A stretch of DNA of 13,387 nucleotides from DASWHF01 sp036393295. Its GTDB lineage: Bacteria; Pseudomonadota; Gammaproteobacteria; Acidiferrobacterales; UBA6901. The position numbers were made by a program, and so were the translations under genes. Below, in pieces: positions 13,363-13,387 of this stretch (positions are counted from its first letter, which is position 1; every line of letters starts with the position of its first letter). The stretch is from assembly GCA_036393295.1 (NCBI GenBank), contig DASWHF010000052.1:1-13387 (forward strand). The letters run 5' to 3'. The notes under the pieces were generated by a model. It was not told where the DNA came from, ran no database searches, and saw only the letters and a list, made by a program, of their open reading frames with translations.

Positions 13363-13387
13363 GGTGCCGCAGGAAAACACCGCTACC
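13352..13387 (-). CDS. ureE: 3' end of the upstream gene, probably ureE (partial)
   Basis: Only the last 12 codons, including the stop, lie in the window. The minus-strand frame that ends in TGA at 13352-13354 reads GSGVFLRHHGH. A His-rich tail immediately before ureF is what UreE, the urease nickel metallochaperone, usually has, and ureE-ureF-ureG is the standard order. The evidence is short, so the call rests mainly on gene order and the RHHGH tail. Confidence 0.55.
   Translation of the reverse strand, partial: GSGVFLRHHGH

Overview
The window looks like a GC-rich gammaproteobacterial chromosome segment. The reasons are a spermidine synthase of the gammaproteobacterial GGGDCGTLRE subtype, a DUF945/YdgA-family protein, a glnK-amtB pair and a urea-uptake/urease cluster controlled by sigma54-type promoters. 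No species can be named from the sequence alone. Protein similarities are judged from remembered family motifs, not from a search.

Layout. Positions 1-2693 hold three plus-strand genes: a spermidine synthase (speE), a small dual-CDGSH iron-sulfur protein and a DUF945 protein. Everything from 2833 to the right edge is on the minus strand and concerns nitrogen. Reading right to left, in the direction of transcription, it holds the 3' end of ureE, then ureF, ureG, a TorF-family outer-membrane porin, urtA, urtB, urtC, urtD and urtE (a complete urea ABC importer), and finally glnK and amtB. A strong intrinsic terminator at 2776-2804 closes the amtB unit where it converges on the DUF945 gene.

Regulation. 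Two minus-strand sigma54 (-24/-12) promoters can be read directly. The first (11837-11852) matches the consensus perfectly and lies upstream of the porin-urtABCDE operon; a 17-bp NtrC-like site with one mismatch lies about 130 bp upstream of its expected start. The second (4734-4749) has one mismatch and lies upstream of glnK-amtB, with two NtrC-like sites 32 bp apart, three helical turns. The picture is a nitrogen-limitation regulon in which urea crosses the outer membrane (inferred: the porin), is captured by UrtA, is imported by UrtBCDE and is hydrolysed by urease matured by UreEFG. The ammonium is taken up or recaptured by AmtB under GlnK control.

Unusual features. A 120-bp MITE-like inverted-repeat element sits between urtA and urtB. 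A tandem repeat at the urtB-urtC junction carries three in-frame ATG codons and lengthens the UrtC N-terminus. Other repeat-type sequences lie next to speE and between the DUF945 gene and amtB. No tRNA, rRNA, CRISPR array, transposase or phage gene was seen. The genes are conventional; the most interesting material is regulatory and repetitive DNA.
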